64,000 bases of DNA from Neckera pumila (lineage: Eukaryota; Streptophyta; Bryopsida; Hypnales; Neckeraceae): contig OZ018416.1 of the NCBI GenBank assembly GCA_963969595.1, forward strand, positions 18,616,065 to 18,680,064, read 5' to 3'. The position numbers and the translations under genes were made by a program. The notes beneath the pieces are model-generated. The model was not told the origin of the DNA, did not search any database, and saw nothing but the letters and a program-made list of their open reading frames with translations. Below are positions 30,744 through 43,037 of the stretch, in pieces (position 1 is the first letter of the stretch; every line of letters begins with the position of its first letter).

Positions 30744-30790
30744 GTTTTTAGGGTTGGTTTAGGGTTTTAGGATTTTAGGGTTTTAGGTGG
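30744..30790. promoter_or_regulatory. Cluster of TTTAGGG / TTTTAGG telo-box-like words
   Basis: Four TTAGGG- or TTTTAGG-type words occur within about 45 bp, just after the minisatellite. In plant promoters AAACCCTAA telo-boxes mark growth-related genes. No gene was recognised next to this cluster, so its role is unclear. Confidence 0.35.
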
Positions 30791-31342
30791 GAAACTGTTT
30801 GTGAACTTTTTGTGGACTTTCCAGTTGGCGTTGTCTTGTATCTTGGTTTTCTTTTGGGCCTCAATCGCAAAAGTATCTTCTTTGCTTGTTCAGGAGATAT
30901 TTGGTTCTGTATACATTTTTTTTTTTTTCATGGTGAACTTTGATTACGAGGAGTACACCCACAGTAGTTGCGTCACAATGTACACCCCTAAATTTATATT
31001 TCAAAATCTAAATCTAAGACTTGCCTTGTGAGATTTGTGTCACATGAATATAAAGAGGAAAATAACTTCTTTGGATTTATGTTATGAAATAAAGAGTGAA
31101 CTTCCATGCTGAGTTGGGATTGGGAAACAATTTTCAAGCTTTCCAAAATCAAAATTGCTTTTGCAGATTTCCGTAATAGGGATTGTGACATGTTCTCCAA
31201 GAATGAAACTTCTATGAAGAATGAAAAAGTATGGAGTGAAAAGTAGAGTCAATACGAGTCCTTCTCCATGAAGGTGTAACACTCCTTTTGAGGATGGAAA
31301 ATGGAAAATGGAAAAACTTCTTGATGTCCATTCTTCTCCTTA

Positions 31343-31599
31343 CACTATAAGAAACTCGTGTTTTATATGATGTTTTCATGATTTTAGGGAACGAATTTTA
31401 GTATTTATATAATGTCCAATAAAACAACTTATGTTTTTATGTCAATAATAATGTCCAATGTAATGTCCAATGTAACATCCAAATGTTACATTGGACGATA
31501 TTATTGGCACAAAAACACAAGTTGTTTTATTAAACGTCCACAAAAATCCATTCTCTAAAATCATGAAAACATTACATAAAGCACGAGTTTCTTATAGTG
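31343..31599. mobile_element. CACTA-like foldback MITE
   Basis: The whole 257-bp segment is one inverted repeat. The left end CACTATAAGAAACTCGTG and the right end CACGAGTTTCTTATAGTG match exactly, and similarity continues inward for over 100 bp per arm through ATGTTTTCATGATTTTA and AATAAAACAACTT. CACTA termini with a YAAGAAA continuation are typical of plant CACTA (En/Spm) elements. The flanking trinucleotides TTA and TCA match at 2 of 3 positions, so a target duplication is only suggestive. No transposase. Confidence 0.8.
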
Positions 31600-32492
31600 T
31601 CAAGAGGAGAGGAAAAAAAGTTCTCAATCTTTAAAGAATGAACCCTCTTCAATCCAAGGAAAAAGTGCTATATCTTCATTTTTTGAAGATTGAAAATGGA
31701 GAGAAGGTGTGACAACCCTACTATTCACCCTTCTATATGGGAAGGAAGATACTAAATTTTAGTAGTAGCTTTGTTGTGTGCTCAAACTATAACTAAGTTC
31801 AAGTCCAATGTTAAAGTTAATTTTCTAGAAATTGGAAGTTATTTCTTTGGGTCTCTCCCTATAATTTTGCAAGCCAACAATTTTGATTCTCCTCTTGGAA
31901 ATGTTGCACATTTACACATAGAATTAAAAAAAATCTTGTTTCTTTCTATACATGGTCCACCCAAAGACAGGTTGGGCATGGTGTCGTACTAGGTGGGGTT
32001 GTGATTAGGTGTACTTACTAAGCAGCAAGCACAATTACAGATCTTGAAGGAAACAACTAATTGAAACAATCATTGATTGAATATAGCTTCCAGACAATTG
32101 AAGGGTAAATCTAAATTTAGAAAATTGGAGAGAAAACAGTGTAATTCACTGTCAAAGTTCTAAGTTGTCTTTGTATGATTTGTCCAATTAGGAATTGTTG
32201 AACTGATTGGAATCCTAAAGACTCACATAGCTAGTGAACCGTGGAAGATATAAAACAGGAGTGACTACAAACACTTGCTGAAGAAGAAACACAGCAACAA
32301 TAACCACCTGTTCCCTGAAGTCATGCGACGAGTGACACCCAGGCCAAGGGTTTCGAATTACGAATTGAAAATCACGTAGCTGCTGTTGTAATTTCTAATT
32401 ACGTAATCTGAAGCATTGGTACCTGTTTGAAATGTTTAAAAAAATTCTGAGTGAATGCTATAATCTATAAGAACTTAAAATTTGACGAGTTA
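31600..32492. other. Intergenic DNA and 3' flank of UPRT
   Basis: AT-rich, with the part nearest 32493 expected to be the 3' UTR of the minus-strand UPRT gene. No further feature was seen. Confidence 0.5.
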
Positions 32493-35400
32493 TCACTCTG
32501 TGCCAAAGCTCCGGTCGCCAGCATCACCGAGCCCTGGAACAATGTACCTGCACCCAAAATCACTACGTACATCAGCTTGATGGAGCCTCCTGAGGATACA
32601 AAAATCGTGAGGGAAGTAAAATGGAGTTATCTACTATCCCTGCAATAGTGGTTTACCACCTCCAAATTCGAATGATTGCATAAGAAATCAATATTTAGTG
32701 AAAAAAAATTGAACTCAAGAGAGTTCGGCAAGTGTAATCTCTGTGCCAAAGCTTCTACACTGAACTCCCAAAGCACACTCCTACATTTGGGTAAAAATGC
32801 TTAAAAGTGACGCACTTAGTATCATCTACCTCCTTGGAACATAAAGGAAAGGAACCAACTCAGGTGTCCCAGAAATTGATGTGCACTGGCCAGTTAGTAT
32901 TAGTGGCCTATAAAAAGCGGTTGAACATATTACCCTTTCTCATTGAGCGCTTCGTCAATAATTCCCACATATACTCGTAACCTGCAGAGTCGTGTATGGA
33001 TTAGTATCACTTCGGACTATACTGGATGAGTCAGATTGAATGCATACGCCCAATATGTTAGTAACTCAAAGAACTCTATGAAAGCAGTAGCAGTCAGGTG
33101 TCATACCCCGGAAATTTCTCACTCAGTAATTTTAAAGCTGGTGGAGCAGCAACTGCCGCAACCTGCACGTGGCACCGCCATGGAAATCTCAGTGTACGAG
33201 TAAATTACAGAGAATCACACAGCATGCAGAGATCATGACCACAGTAGAGTCGAGCAACTTTTCTATATTCGAAATCATCGGTAACGTCCAAAAAAAAAAG
33301 TGCAATGAAGACTAGGCATCTGAATGAGAACTTATAAATAGAATCATGCAGGTGTAGAAATTACATACTGATTTACTTATTAGATTCAAGTGTTGATGGC
33401 CAAAGTCACATCCAATCTATACGTTTTGCGATTACTAGCAAAACAAATAGCACAGATCTTCAATACTCACCACACGAATTAGACTAACATCAGCACCACG
33501 TTTCGTGAGTTCCTCAAGAGCCGCAACTATAGTTCCACCTGTCAAAATCAAAGAAAAGGTTTTCAAAATCGTAAGACAGCAATAAATTATTATAGGGATG
33601 TGAAAGTGGGAGCTACAGACTCACTTCCACAGCAGCATTAGAAATTGGGGGCATACCTCCGAGTAGAGCTTTCCAAATGTACTGCTGCTATATGAGTGAT
33701 CAAAACTACCTTAAATCCAACGCCCGATGCAATAGAAAATTAGCCAATTTGCAGCGTCCTACGAAAATTCCACTGTCACGAGAAGTCATAAAAACGTAAG
33801 AGTACAAATAATAATGTGCACAGTACCTGTAGCAAGCATTGGATCGGCCACCAGCACTCTCGCACCTTCTTCGAATTTTTCTGGAAGCCTGCATCAACAA
33901 AATGACCGTCTTAGGAGCACATTCAAATATTTTCATGTCAAATATGAAGAAGCCATGACGTATGCTGTTGCAGTGAAAGGAGATTCCTAAGAGTCAGAGG
34001 GGGAGCACCATACTTGTTCAAGTACATGGAGGGTTTAAGAGTTTCCTCATTCCGAACGAACCCTGCATCAGAAACGAAGCATTCCATCAGGAACCTTGTC
34101 AGTGTATGATCTTCCAATTCTGTAAAATAAGATTCTTTGGATGCATGGATTGCCAACTACCGGTGTCTGGAACACGTTTCACTGGATATTCATCTTGGTG
34201 TTAAAAGCCCAGCACTAGGGCAATTAATCGTGTGCAGGTAACCTTATGAAACAATACTTTGACGAGGCTTACAAAATTGATGTTAAGAAGTCACCTCAGA
34301 ACAAGAGAACTTGGAAGACCTCGAATTCATTAAATGAAGAGTTTCTCTTACATTGCAATGCAACAGGTCCCTAAGCAACTTATAGTAGATCAACGTATGG
34401 GAGGCTTACCAAGATGAAATGTTTGGTTGGCTGGTAATACAGTTCCTGCCTGCTCAACAAGTACTAGCCCGGCTCGAAGAATAGGGACAACCTGTCAAGA
34501 CCAGAATGTCCACGGATGAAGTTCACAGGTACTGCCATACAGCTCAATGAAATAAGCGACCATAGTATGATGAGATGAAACGACCCGTCAACGACAAACA
34601 CCCATACGGGTGAACGTTCATATGAGCTCCGATTCATGTAGAATAGGAGAGGCTGACCTTCACAGGTTCCCTAGGATCGATGAACTCCACTTCAGCAACT
34701 CCACACGGTGTGTTCACTTCCCCACTCACTGTGAGCTGTCCAAGAAAATCAATGCAAGCAAAAAATAGAAGAGTAATATTCGGCCCTATGCTTATCCCTC
34801 GTGTCAGTGCATCATTCTATTGAAAGAACCAATGTGAGCGCCTTTTGAAGAAAAGTGCAGAGAGCAGACCGAATTGAACAAAGCCAATAAACAATACTTA
34901 CCAGCCAATCTCGAGATGCTTCATAAATTAAAACCCGACCTAACTCTGCCATAGCACTTCCTGCAAACCAAAGAAAGCTCAGCAATGTCATGCCAACCAG
35001 CCAAAGACCTGAGAGAAACACACTAAGAAAATCAGTGATTCACGCAGTCACTAAACAATATGTCGTCGAGAGGTCTTACTGAACATTAAGGGAGGGGAAA
35101 ACTCATTTCGAAGGACGGAAACCCAATGCTTGATCAGGGGGTGCGGTGGTACATAGACCTGCCATCATTATTTACATTTGCACAACATCATTTCCCATCA
35201 CTGTAATAGTTGCGATAACACTGCCAGGCAAATAATTTTCGCATGAGGTGCAAATAATGACTTGACAAATCGTGGGTAGATGCATGGCTATAACTCTAGC
35301 AGACCAAAACAAAACAAAACAGACAATCTGCTCCAAATTCTATATGCATTTCCGATTTCTTTAGATCTGAAACAATAGAGGACAAAATTGCTTTCCACTC

Positions 35401-36182
35401 TCTACTAGACTGGAAAGAATTTGTAGACACGCGCACGGAACAGCTCGCACTAAGCTTTAAGGCCTCGAAACTAAAACCCTAAACCCTAAAATTTCAAAAA
35501 AGTAATGAAGAGCAATACCAGCATTTGACTCTTGCCGCCGACCTTCGTCCCTTCCGTGGTCGCTGCACACCGCCACTGCATTTTCCTCCTAGGCAATGCC
35601 ACCTTTTGTAGAGTGCCAGCTTGATGAAATCCTCGTTCTTTAAATAGGTTGAGCTGACCAGCACCACACCGCTGGAAAATCAGAACGCCGTTAAGAAATC
35701 ATTCGAACAGATTCTACTTCCCTGTAGCAAAATTAACCATAGCAAAAAACAATGCCATTCTCTACAGAGCGTAATTACGAAATCGTGGTCTCAGAGAAGA
35801 ATTAGGCAAATTGAAGCACGCCAATTTGAGTCAATGCTAGCTATGCTACATACGAACCACAATCCTAAGACCACACCCAGAATTCATGAGCCGAAGTAGG
35901 CACACGCATGAGATTCCCAAGCAAAATAATGAAAACATTCGGCTGAAACGCAAAATCGAAAGACACAAGCAAACAAAACGCAATTCTTCACCCAAAACAC
36001 TCGCATCTCAGGAAATCCTACCATTTTCCTCCCAAAGAAATTCTAAAAGGATCGTACAACACTCAGAACCGCATTCAAGCATTGTGAATGGCAGAGATTT
36101 GACCTACCTGCGACGAAAGAGCAGCACTGGAGCGCGAGAGAAAACATGGCGATGATGAAGAGGTTGCACAAAAGGAAGCCAT
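32493..36182 (-). CDS. UPP: Plastid-type uracil phosphoribosyltransferase, 12 exons
   Basis: Exons in order: 36108-36182, 35519-35671, 35080-35158, 34902-34960, 34658-34735, 34410-34491, 34014-34062, 33827-33888, 33471-33538, 33107-33162, 32934-32981 and 32493-32547. All are GT..AG, every join keeps frame, and they total 287 residues. The enzyme makes UMP from uracil and PRPP (pyrimidine salvage). Residues 1 to about 65 are Ser-rich then basic (MASFCATSSSSPCFLSRSSA), as in chloroplast transit peptides. Mature landmarks are VYVPPHPLIKHWVSVLRNE, AMAELGRVLIYEASRDWL, VEFIDPREPV, VVPILRAGLVLVE, NEETLKPSMYLNKLP, the PRPP loop DPMLATGGT (207-215) and the uracil-binding tail GLGDAGDRSFGTE at the extreme C-terminus. 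Exons are only 48-153 bp, which is why no long open frame marks the gene. In seed plants the homologue is essential in plastids; the same role is inferred here. Confidence 0.94.
35474..35489. promoter_or_regulatory. Double telo-box AAACCCTAAACCCTAA inside UPRT intron 2
   Basis: Two AAACCCTAA words overlap. The site lies within the intron between exons 2 and 3, about 700 bp downstream of the start codon. Intronic or leader telo-boxes are known in plant housekeeping genes; function here is inference. Confidence 0.4.
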
Positions 36183-36457
36183 GGAATACAAGAGGTCGAC
36201 AATACAGTTGGTGGGAGGAGGCTCCAATGAACAATGCCACTTTTGCAAAATCTCTCTGAGGAATTCTGCGCTGGAGCAGAAAGCTCGACTGCTCGAGAGG
36301 CTGCAACAATGGCGTCTCAAGACAAGGTGCTCTCGAAAATGGGGAAGAAGGAGATGGAATGCAAGGGCAAGGTACGACCCTCACCAATATTCTTTCTTTG
36401 CCACTTCAAATAAGCAATTTGGTTATAAGCAATTTTTTTGGAGGGTTTGGGTCTTCT

Positions 36458-37112
36458 TTAACCCCTAAATGCCTGAGGCATCAAATTTTGGTGTCAACCA
36501 TACTTTGAAGTCAAATAAAACCTAACCAAATTGCCATTTTTTAATAGTTTATATTTTTGAATTTTTTTGAAGACTAATATTAGCATAAAAAATCCGATTT
36601 TGAAGATGATTGATCATGATTTTTCAATGTAAGATTTATGCAAGGATGTCCATTGTAATCTTGACTTTCATGGTGTTGAGAGCTCTTAGAAATGTGCCTC
36701 AAATCCACTAGATCTTGGAAAAAAAATCACATTAGAAATTCATTTAAAAAAATTGTAGAATAGACTTTGAGAAGCTAGAAATTGATTAGGGTCGTACAAG
36801 TTAGGCCCTTTTACTTCAAATTTTTTCTTGGTGACCAACTTTTTACGTTTGATATGTGAAAGGAGGATTGAAAGACTTTAAATCTTTTCATAGTTTTTAC
36901 ACCTTCTTAATCAAACATTATAATCTCTCAATCCATAAGTGATATTGTTGTATTTTCTTATTTTGTATAATCTTTAGCATGTCTAATTTGAATTTGTTTG
37001 GTTACAATTCAAAAAAATTAATACAACTTATCAAAATGTTTTTTTTTTAAATTCAATTAAGAACAAATTCCTAGGAGCTCAACAAAGGCCTTTTGGGCAT
37101 TTAGGAGTGAAG
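36458..37112. mobile_element. TTAA-ended repeat, degenerate copy
   Basis: It starts TTAACCCCTAAATGCCTGAG and ends near GGGCATTTAGGAGTGAAG, an inverted counterpart with several changes and the outer TTAA lost on the right. About 655 bp, AT-rich, non-coding. It lies just upstream of the UPRT start, beyond a 275-bp spacer that probably holds the promoter. Confidence 0.5.
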
Positions 37113-38975
37113 AATTTTTTTTAAGGATTTGAGGAGTCTTCTATAAATCTCCGTTAAAGAATAATCTTATTTTGTATATTTCTTTCAATTCACAATGGAG
37201 AAAATCCATTCTATATGTGTACTTTCTATCTATCCATAGGTTTTTAAATGTAAATTGTCCCTATTTTATGTTGGAATAGAGTTCTCTATTTTAATGTCAA
37301 TGACCATGGCCGTAGACCAAGGCACATGGAGGAAATACACATGCAGAAAAGGCTACCTTTTCACTACTAAAATTGTTGCAAAAAACATTAAATTTATGAA
37401 CAAAATACAATATTGTTGTGAGAAACAAAAAATTCTTGAACGAAATGAGAGTATTTGGATTTTTTTGTTTTCTTGATTTGGCCTGAAGTTAGAATAAAGC
37501 CCCAAAATTTACTACTCAACTTCTATAAGTTTTTTATTCTTTCTTTGCCAATTTAATTCTTCTGCCACTGTTTCTAATGTTCTCTCTATTCTTCTATAGT
37601 TCTTGGGAACTCTATAGACAAATGGAATAATGAATTTTTGACTCCACTTAACTCTACAAAGAGTTCAAATGTGGTCATCACAAAGCAATCGTCTATTTAA
37701 AAAAATTGTGTGGGTTTGCTTATAGAAGTTGGCACTTTAGGAATTCAAGTATTATATGCCAAATGTGTTGTCATTGGCTAATTTTGTGACAACAAGAAAA
37801 GATTATCATACCAAAACAAGCACAAAAGAATACCTCTTTAAATATTATTTCTCACTTGGAATAGGGTTCACCTTTTCTGTTATTCCATATAATTATACTT
37901 CAAATAAAATAAAATAAAACCGTTAGAAAAAGAACCAAGTGAAAGGAGTGAAAGTAAAAGAAGGATTGATTATGGGTTTAAGAAGGATTTGGTTAGGAAA
38001 AAATTGTTTACTTTTCTTGGCCTTCAAGGCTAAGATCAAATGTAGTATTTATTCTAATTACCATATGTTCAAATCAAATTTGGCACCAGAGTGACAAAAT
38101 AATTAAATTTTGGCATTTGGACACTTCGGCAGCTTAATTAGATTTTCTTGACTTTTAGCATGGTGCTCTTCCTAATTTTTCAACACTCCTCATTGCAATA
38201 ATGTTTTCTTTCTATTCATGTGTAAATGTACACTTTTGTCTAAATTTTCTCAAGAATAATTTCAGTACTCAAAATTGGCAACAATGAAACTTTTTTATAT
38301 TTTCAAAACTATTTGTATAATTTTTTATATTTTAGACATATTCCAATATTCTCCTAATTAATAACTAAAGTGACCTACACATAGGATAGTTTAACATTTG
38401 ATTTGAGGCTCAAAGGAGTCTCATATAATTAAGATAATTTTTTTCTTGGATGTTGATTCATCCAATAGCTTGCTACTAAAACCCGCTCACGTCTCTTTAG
38501 TCTCCATGGATGGCACAAACCTCCAATAACTTCTTCCAAGGGACCTAATCCAAAACCCAATGAAGAAAATTCTCTCATGGTTTTGTCCCTAATATTGCTA
38601 GAAAAAAATTCCACAAAAATCAAATTCTATATCAATTAGAGAGTAGATAGATTCCTCTCCACCAATACTTGATATGAATGTTTTGTAGGTGCTTCAATTA
38701 TATATCATGATTTTCTTAAAGTGACCCTACTAATTTTTGTATGAGAATTTGTGGGGAATTCAATAATGGTTCTATTTGCAATTATCAAATTATTTATAAA
38801 AGTAATATTTATCAAGAGTGTCTTATGCTTTAGTTCATTTCAAGTTTCTTCATTTCATTTCTACATTACATTACATCCTATACAACAACATTCATAGATC
38901 ATCTTCAAAAAATATTCAAAATCACATTAAGTACAAGACCCAAACCACAATTTAAGGAGAAGGTGTCAATGTTAG
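37113..38975. other. AT-rich intergenic DNA, no gene seen
   Basis: No conserved coding segment, RNA gene or clear repeat was found. Composition is strongly AT-rich with poly-A/T runs. Confidence 0.55.
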
Positions 38976-39254
38976 GAGAGATTGGGGGCCATTGGAAGAC
39001 TGCGAGTTATCTTGCATTCCCAGATTGTGGAAATCTAAGATAACTGCTAGCTGATGTGGTCGAGATAGTGCCACCTCATTTTTGAAAAAAAATAAAAATA
39101 AAATAAAATTTGCTTAGAACAGTATTTTGGCAATTTTTTAATTTTTAATTTTTTTATTATATTTGACAAGTCGTACCAATATTCACGGGGTCAGGCTAGA
39201 TTGGGGAATGGGCTTGAAAAGACCCTCTAGAGGCCCTCCAAATCTCCCCTAATC
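38976..39254. mobile_element. MITE-like element, family M2
   Basis: The left end TTAGGAGAGATTGGGGGCC and the right end GAGGCCCTCCAAATCTCCCC-TAA pair as imperfect inverted repeats. The interior matches the other copies: a CTGATGTGGTCGAGA block, a poly-A run, and GGGGAATGGGCTTGAAA near the right end. Confidence 0.65.
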
Positions 39255-42160
39255 TTCAATGTCATTAGAATGTTGTCATCATGTCTTTTCAAAATTGCAT
39301 AGGTGGGAACCTAACCTCTATAAAGTACGAGAACCACCTAATTTTAATGCATGTAAAATTTTAAATGAAAAAAAATAAATTTGTACTTTAAAACACCAAA
39401 CAAGAGCATAGTGCGATAAAAAACTAGATCACCTATAACTTTGATGTGAAATTGACAAAGCGCCATTTAGTTTCTGACTTGGTTTTAATGTTTTATTCTT
39501 TAAAGTCAATTTTTATTTATTTCCATATTCTTTAAAATGAGTTTTTTTACTGTAAAAGAGTTTTTTACATGCTTGTTGAGCCCCTATAATTTTGGACTTT
39601 TTGATTGGATGAGTTTTAAGTGGAAAACTTCATCTAGCATGTCACTATGTTGCTATCAAACAAAAAGTAGGTAGTATAGCTTGGTCTAGTTAGCCATGTT
39701 TTTGGTTAGTGTTGTAAACATTCTTTTCATCATAAAATAAGGTAGAATGGTCCATTCAAGAAAGTTGAATATTTTTGACTGCCATCCATGGAATTAGTTA
39801 TCACAACAAGCAAGTTTGCATGTTGGATTTTAAACCTTTACAAAAAGTGACTATTTTACTGTGATAGATCAAAGTCATTTTATAAGATGAATGTAACCAA
39901 TTAGATGTACAAACTTGACTATTCTAGATGCACTTTACATTTACATTAGTTGTAGGGAAGCCTAGATACAAGGAACATTTTTTTGAATCCTCTGTAGGCA
40001 TTGTCCTAAAAATCCCCTCCAAAAAAACATAGAAATGTTCCAAAATTGTTGTTCACAAAGAATGTAGCCGTCACAACCTCACAAGGAAATGTGAGACAGG
40101 GAATTTTAAGGGGAAAACCTGTGCATTTTTCAGTGTTATTTGAAGATGTCCCTACCTCCAAATCAACTCAATCTATAAAATTTAATATTCTATAATGTAG
40201 ATTTATGCCTCTAAAATCTAAATGTGATGTAATCAATACATTTTATAGATTTTGGAAGCTGAAATCTGAAGGATATGTAGATTTCGAATTTCCAGTTTTA
40301 TAGATTTGTACATTTCAAAATGTTTAATCTAGACCATTCTATAGATTTCAAAAGTTCAAAATACTAGTAAAAATTATATAGATTTCATTTGTTTAAACAC
40401 TATACTATTTTATATATTGTAAAATTTCTGGAATTTCTAAAATGTACAAACTCCAGAAATGTTAGATTTCTAAATGGAAAAACATTATTTTGGAGATTGA
40501 CAACTTACAAGTTTTATATATTCAACCTCACGGCACCCTTGACAATCAATATAGGACAATTGATATGGGACAATTCCATCTTTTGAAATCTACCAAATAT
40601 TAGGTGGAAACAACATTGAAATGTAAGATGTGTCAATGTGTCGCAAAGTCTACCAATTTGGATTGCACACGGGGGATTTGGGGAGAATTTATAAAAATCC
40701 CTACAAAGAAAATCCACAATTTCCTTCTGCATAGAAATTCTTTGAAGATCCCTCTATGACAACATTAGAACACGAGGAAATATAGAAACTAGGAGAAACT
40801 TACAGGGAAAAACTACAATATCTCCAAATTAGTCGCAGAGCATTTCAAAAGAGTTTGCTATGAGACTCTTTTGGGCTTTTGGAGCAATTCATTTCAATAT
40901 TTCTTAACAAATTCATATATTGTCAAAAAAATATAATTCCAATTATTCTTGTCTTTTCTTATGTTTGACTACATGTGACCAACAAACCATTCCCTCCATA
41001 GAGCAAGGCAAGTAGTTTCCATGCAATAAACTCAATCAATTGACCTATCAACTTACCATTTGTAATCCACCTAATCAATCGAGTGCAATCAACTCATTCA
41101 ATTGACCTATCAACCTACCCTAAAGAACTATGATCCATTACTCAAATTAATTTTTAAATTTTAATTTTTTTCCAAATGCTTTAAGTACCTCTTATTTTAG
41201 CCTATTTCGTACAAAGGCTAGGTAGGTGTTTCTTATGACAAACCATATACCCAAATACATGTTGATGATATGGTTGAAAGGGTCTACGTACAAATATGGT
41301 AAATATACCTAATTGCATCATAATGCGAATCCTATTTTAAGAAATCTTATATTATTTTTACTTCAGAAATCTATAGCTGTCATTTTTCTTTTATTCATAT
41401 GACACAAATATCATTTGACAAATATAACTATTATAGATTTAAGCTTTGAAATAAAGAAGAAAGCCTTGGTGTACATTATGCCACAATTAGGTGTTAGTAG
41501 TTGCCTCTTATACTTTACATTGGTAAGGCATTTCATTGTTAGTGGTGATTTGGATATAATTCAAGTACTCCAGTTTCAAATAATTCATATGGTTCAACAT
41601 TCAAAATGTCCTTAATGTCTAAGAGTCTTAGAATCCCTAGGAGGATGGTAGGGATAGTTTTTTACATTTTTTGGCAATATAAATTATGGCTAATGAGAAA
41701 AGTCTAGACATCAAATCTTCATCTCTTCAAATTTTCCTTCTCTTCCCAAGTTCTCATTTATACATGATCACTTTTAGAAACTTGCACAGTGAATCGTGAA
41801 GCATTTAATTAACGTCTACATTAGTCACACTGTTGAAGTCTAATAGACAAAAATCACTTATTCAACAAATTGGATGTATTTCATCCATATTTTGTAAGTT
41901 GTAACTCCTGCAATAAGCTCTTGAAAACATTCATAATCCAATCATTGGATGTCGTCCCTTTTAGGAATTGAAAGATTGAATCAAGCTCTTAGAAATGTTT
42001 CACTACTACATGAGTTCATTCAATTAGTGAGAGATGCACCAAGTGCCGTTTTATATTGCATTTTTCTATTTTAATAAAATTTATTTAGAAAACTTCCGAA
42101 TCATGGTCAGAATTAATATACTGTACATTTTGGCACGCCATTCTTAATTTTATTTTTTTT
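39255..42160. other. AT-rich intergenic DNA with small repeats
   Basis: Contains a cluster of TATAGATTTC / TAGATTT words between about 40160 and 40400, and a 62-bp tandem duplication at about 41023-41120 sharing TCAATTGACCTATCAAC. No gene was recognised. Confidence 0.5.
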
Positions 42161-43037
42161 GAATACATATGTTGATTTATCGGAACCGTCGAGCTCCGCC
42201 CTTTCATTCTGTGACACTCCATTTCCGATGCTGCCCCGGCCATTTCGAGAGTGATTCGACAGTAGACACGCCGGACACTTCAGTGTGTTCAAATCGATTC
42301 CTATTTACGTACAGAGACCGTAATTGTGTGTTAGCTAGTTTGGCGAAGAATTTTGAGAGTAAGCGAATTGTTTGCAATGCGGTGATGGAGCTGTAATTAA
42401 TGAAGTAATGGCGCCAGGCAGTATGAATTGCAGCAGCATGTGGTATGTAACGATCTGTCCGAGCTTATATATAATTTTGTTATCTGAATATCTCTCCTGG
42501 ATTGCACGTTTTGTTGGACGTTGCAATGGCGTGAACAAGGATTTGAAGTAGCCGTCGTTTAATTTTCTTTCAATACTTAGACGGAGAATTTGTACTATTT
42601 ACGCAATATTGCATTGAAATTGATTCATCTGACTCGTAAACATTTGCGCGTGAGGTGTATCATTCAATATATCTTGTAAGACCTTAACGTAACAGATCGA
42701 CTGGGTGTGCCTGTACGCGCGTGAAATTGCAGATTACTAAGTTCCTACGAACATTTTTCCGCTCGTTATCCATCAGTTTCAATCCTCGGGGAAATAAGCA
42801 CGACTTAATAGCGTTGCAGGTAATATATCAATTCTGCCAAGCGGGTGTTCAATCGAGGGAGTGGGACAGATTCTCAAGGAGCTTGGACTCGTATCTATTC
42901 CGTATTCCGTAAAGTGACTACTCACTTGCTTGACAGTATTAAAATCATTAGCTATCTAGCCGCGCCAAATGTTCGATAGGTCGATTGCCAGATTTGTAAT
43001 TGACTTCGACTTGATACAGAGAGTTTCAGCAGTCACC
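42161..43037 (+). other. GC-richer upstream region of the unknown gene at 43038
   Basis: Base composition rises sharply at about 42165, beginning near GGAACCGTCGAGCTCCG, and stays raised into the coding region. This suggests promoter and leader. Short open frames here look non-coding. A 5' leader intron cannot be excluded: AAATTGCAG at about 42723-42731 would serve as a 3' splice site. Confidence 0.35.
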
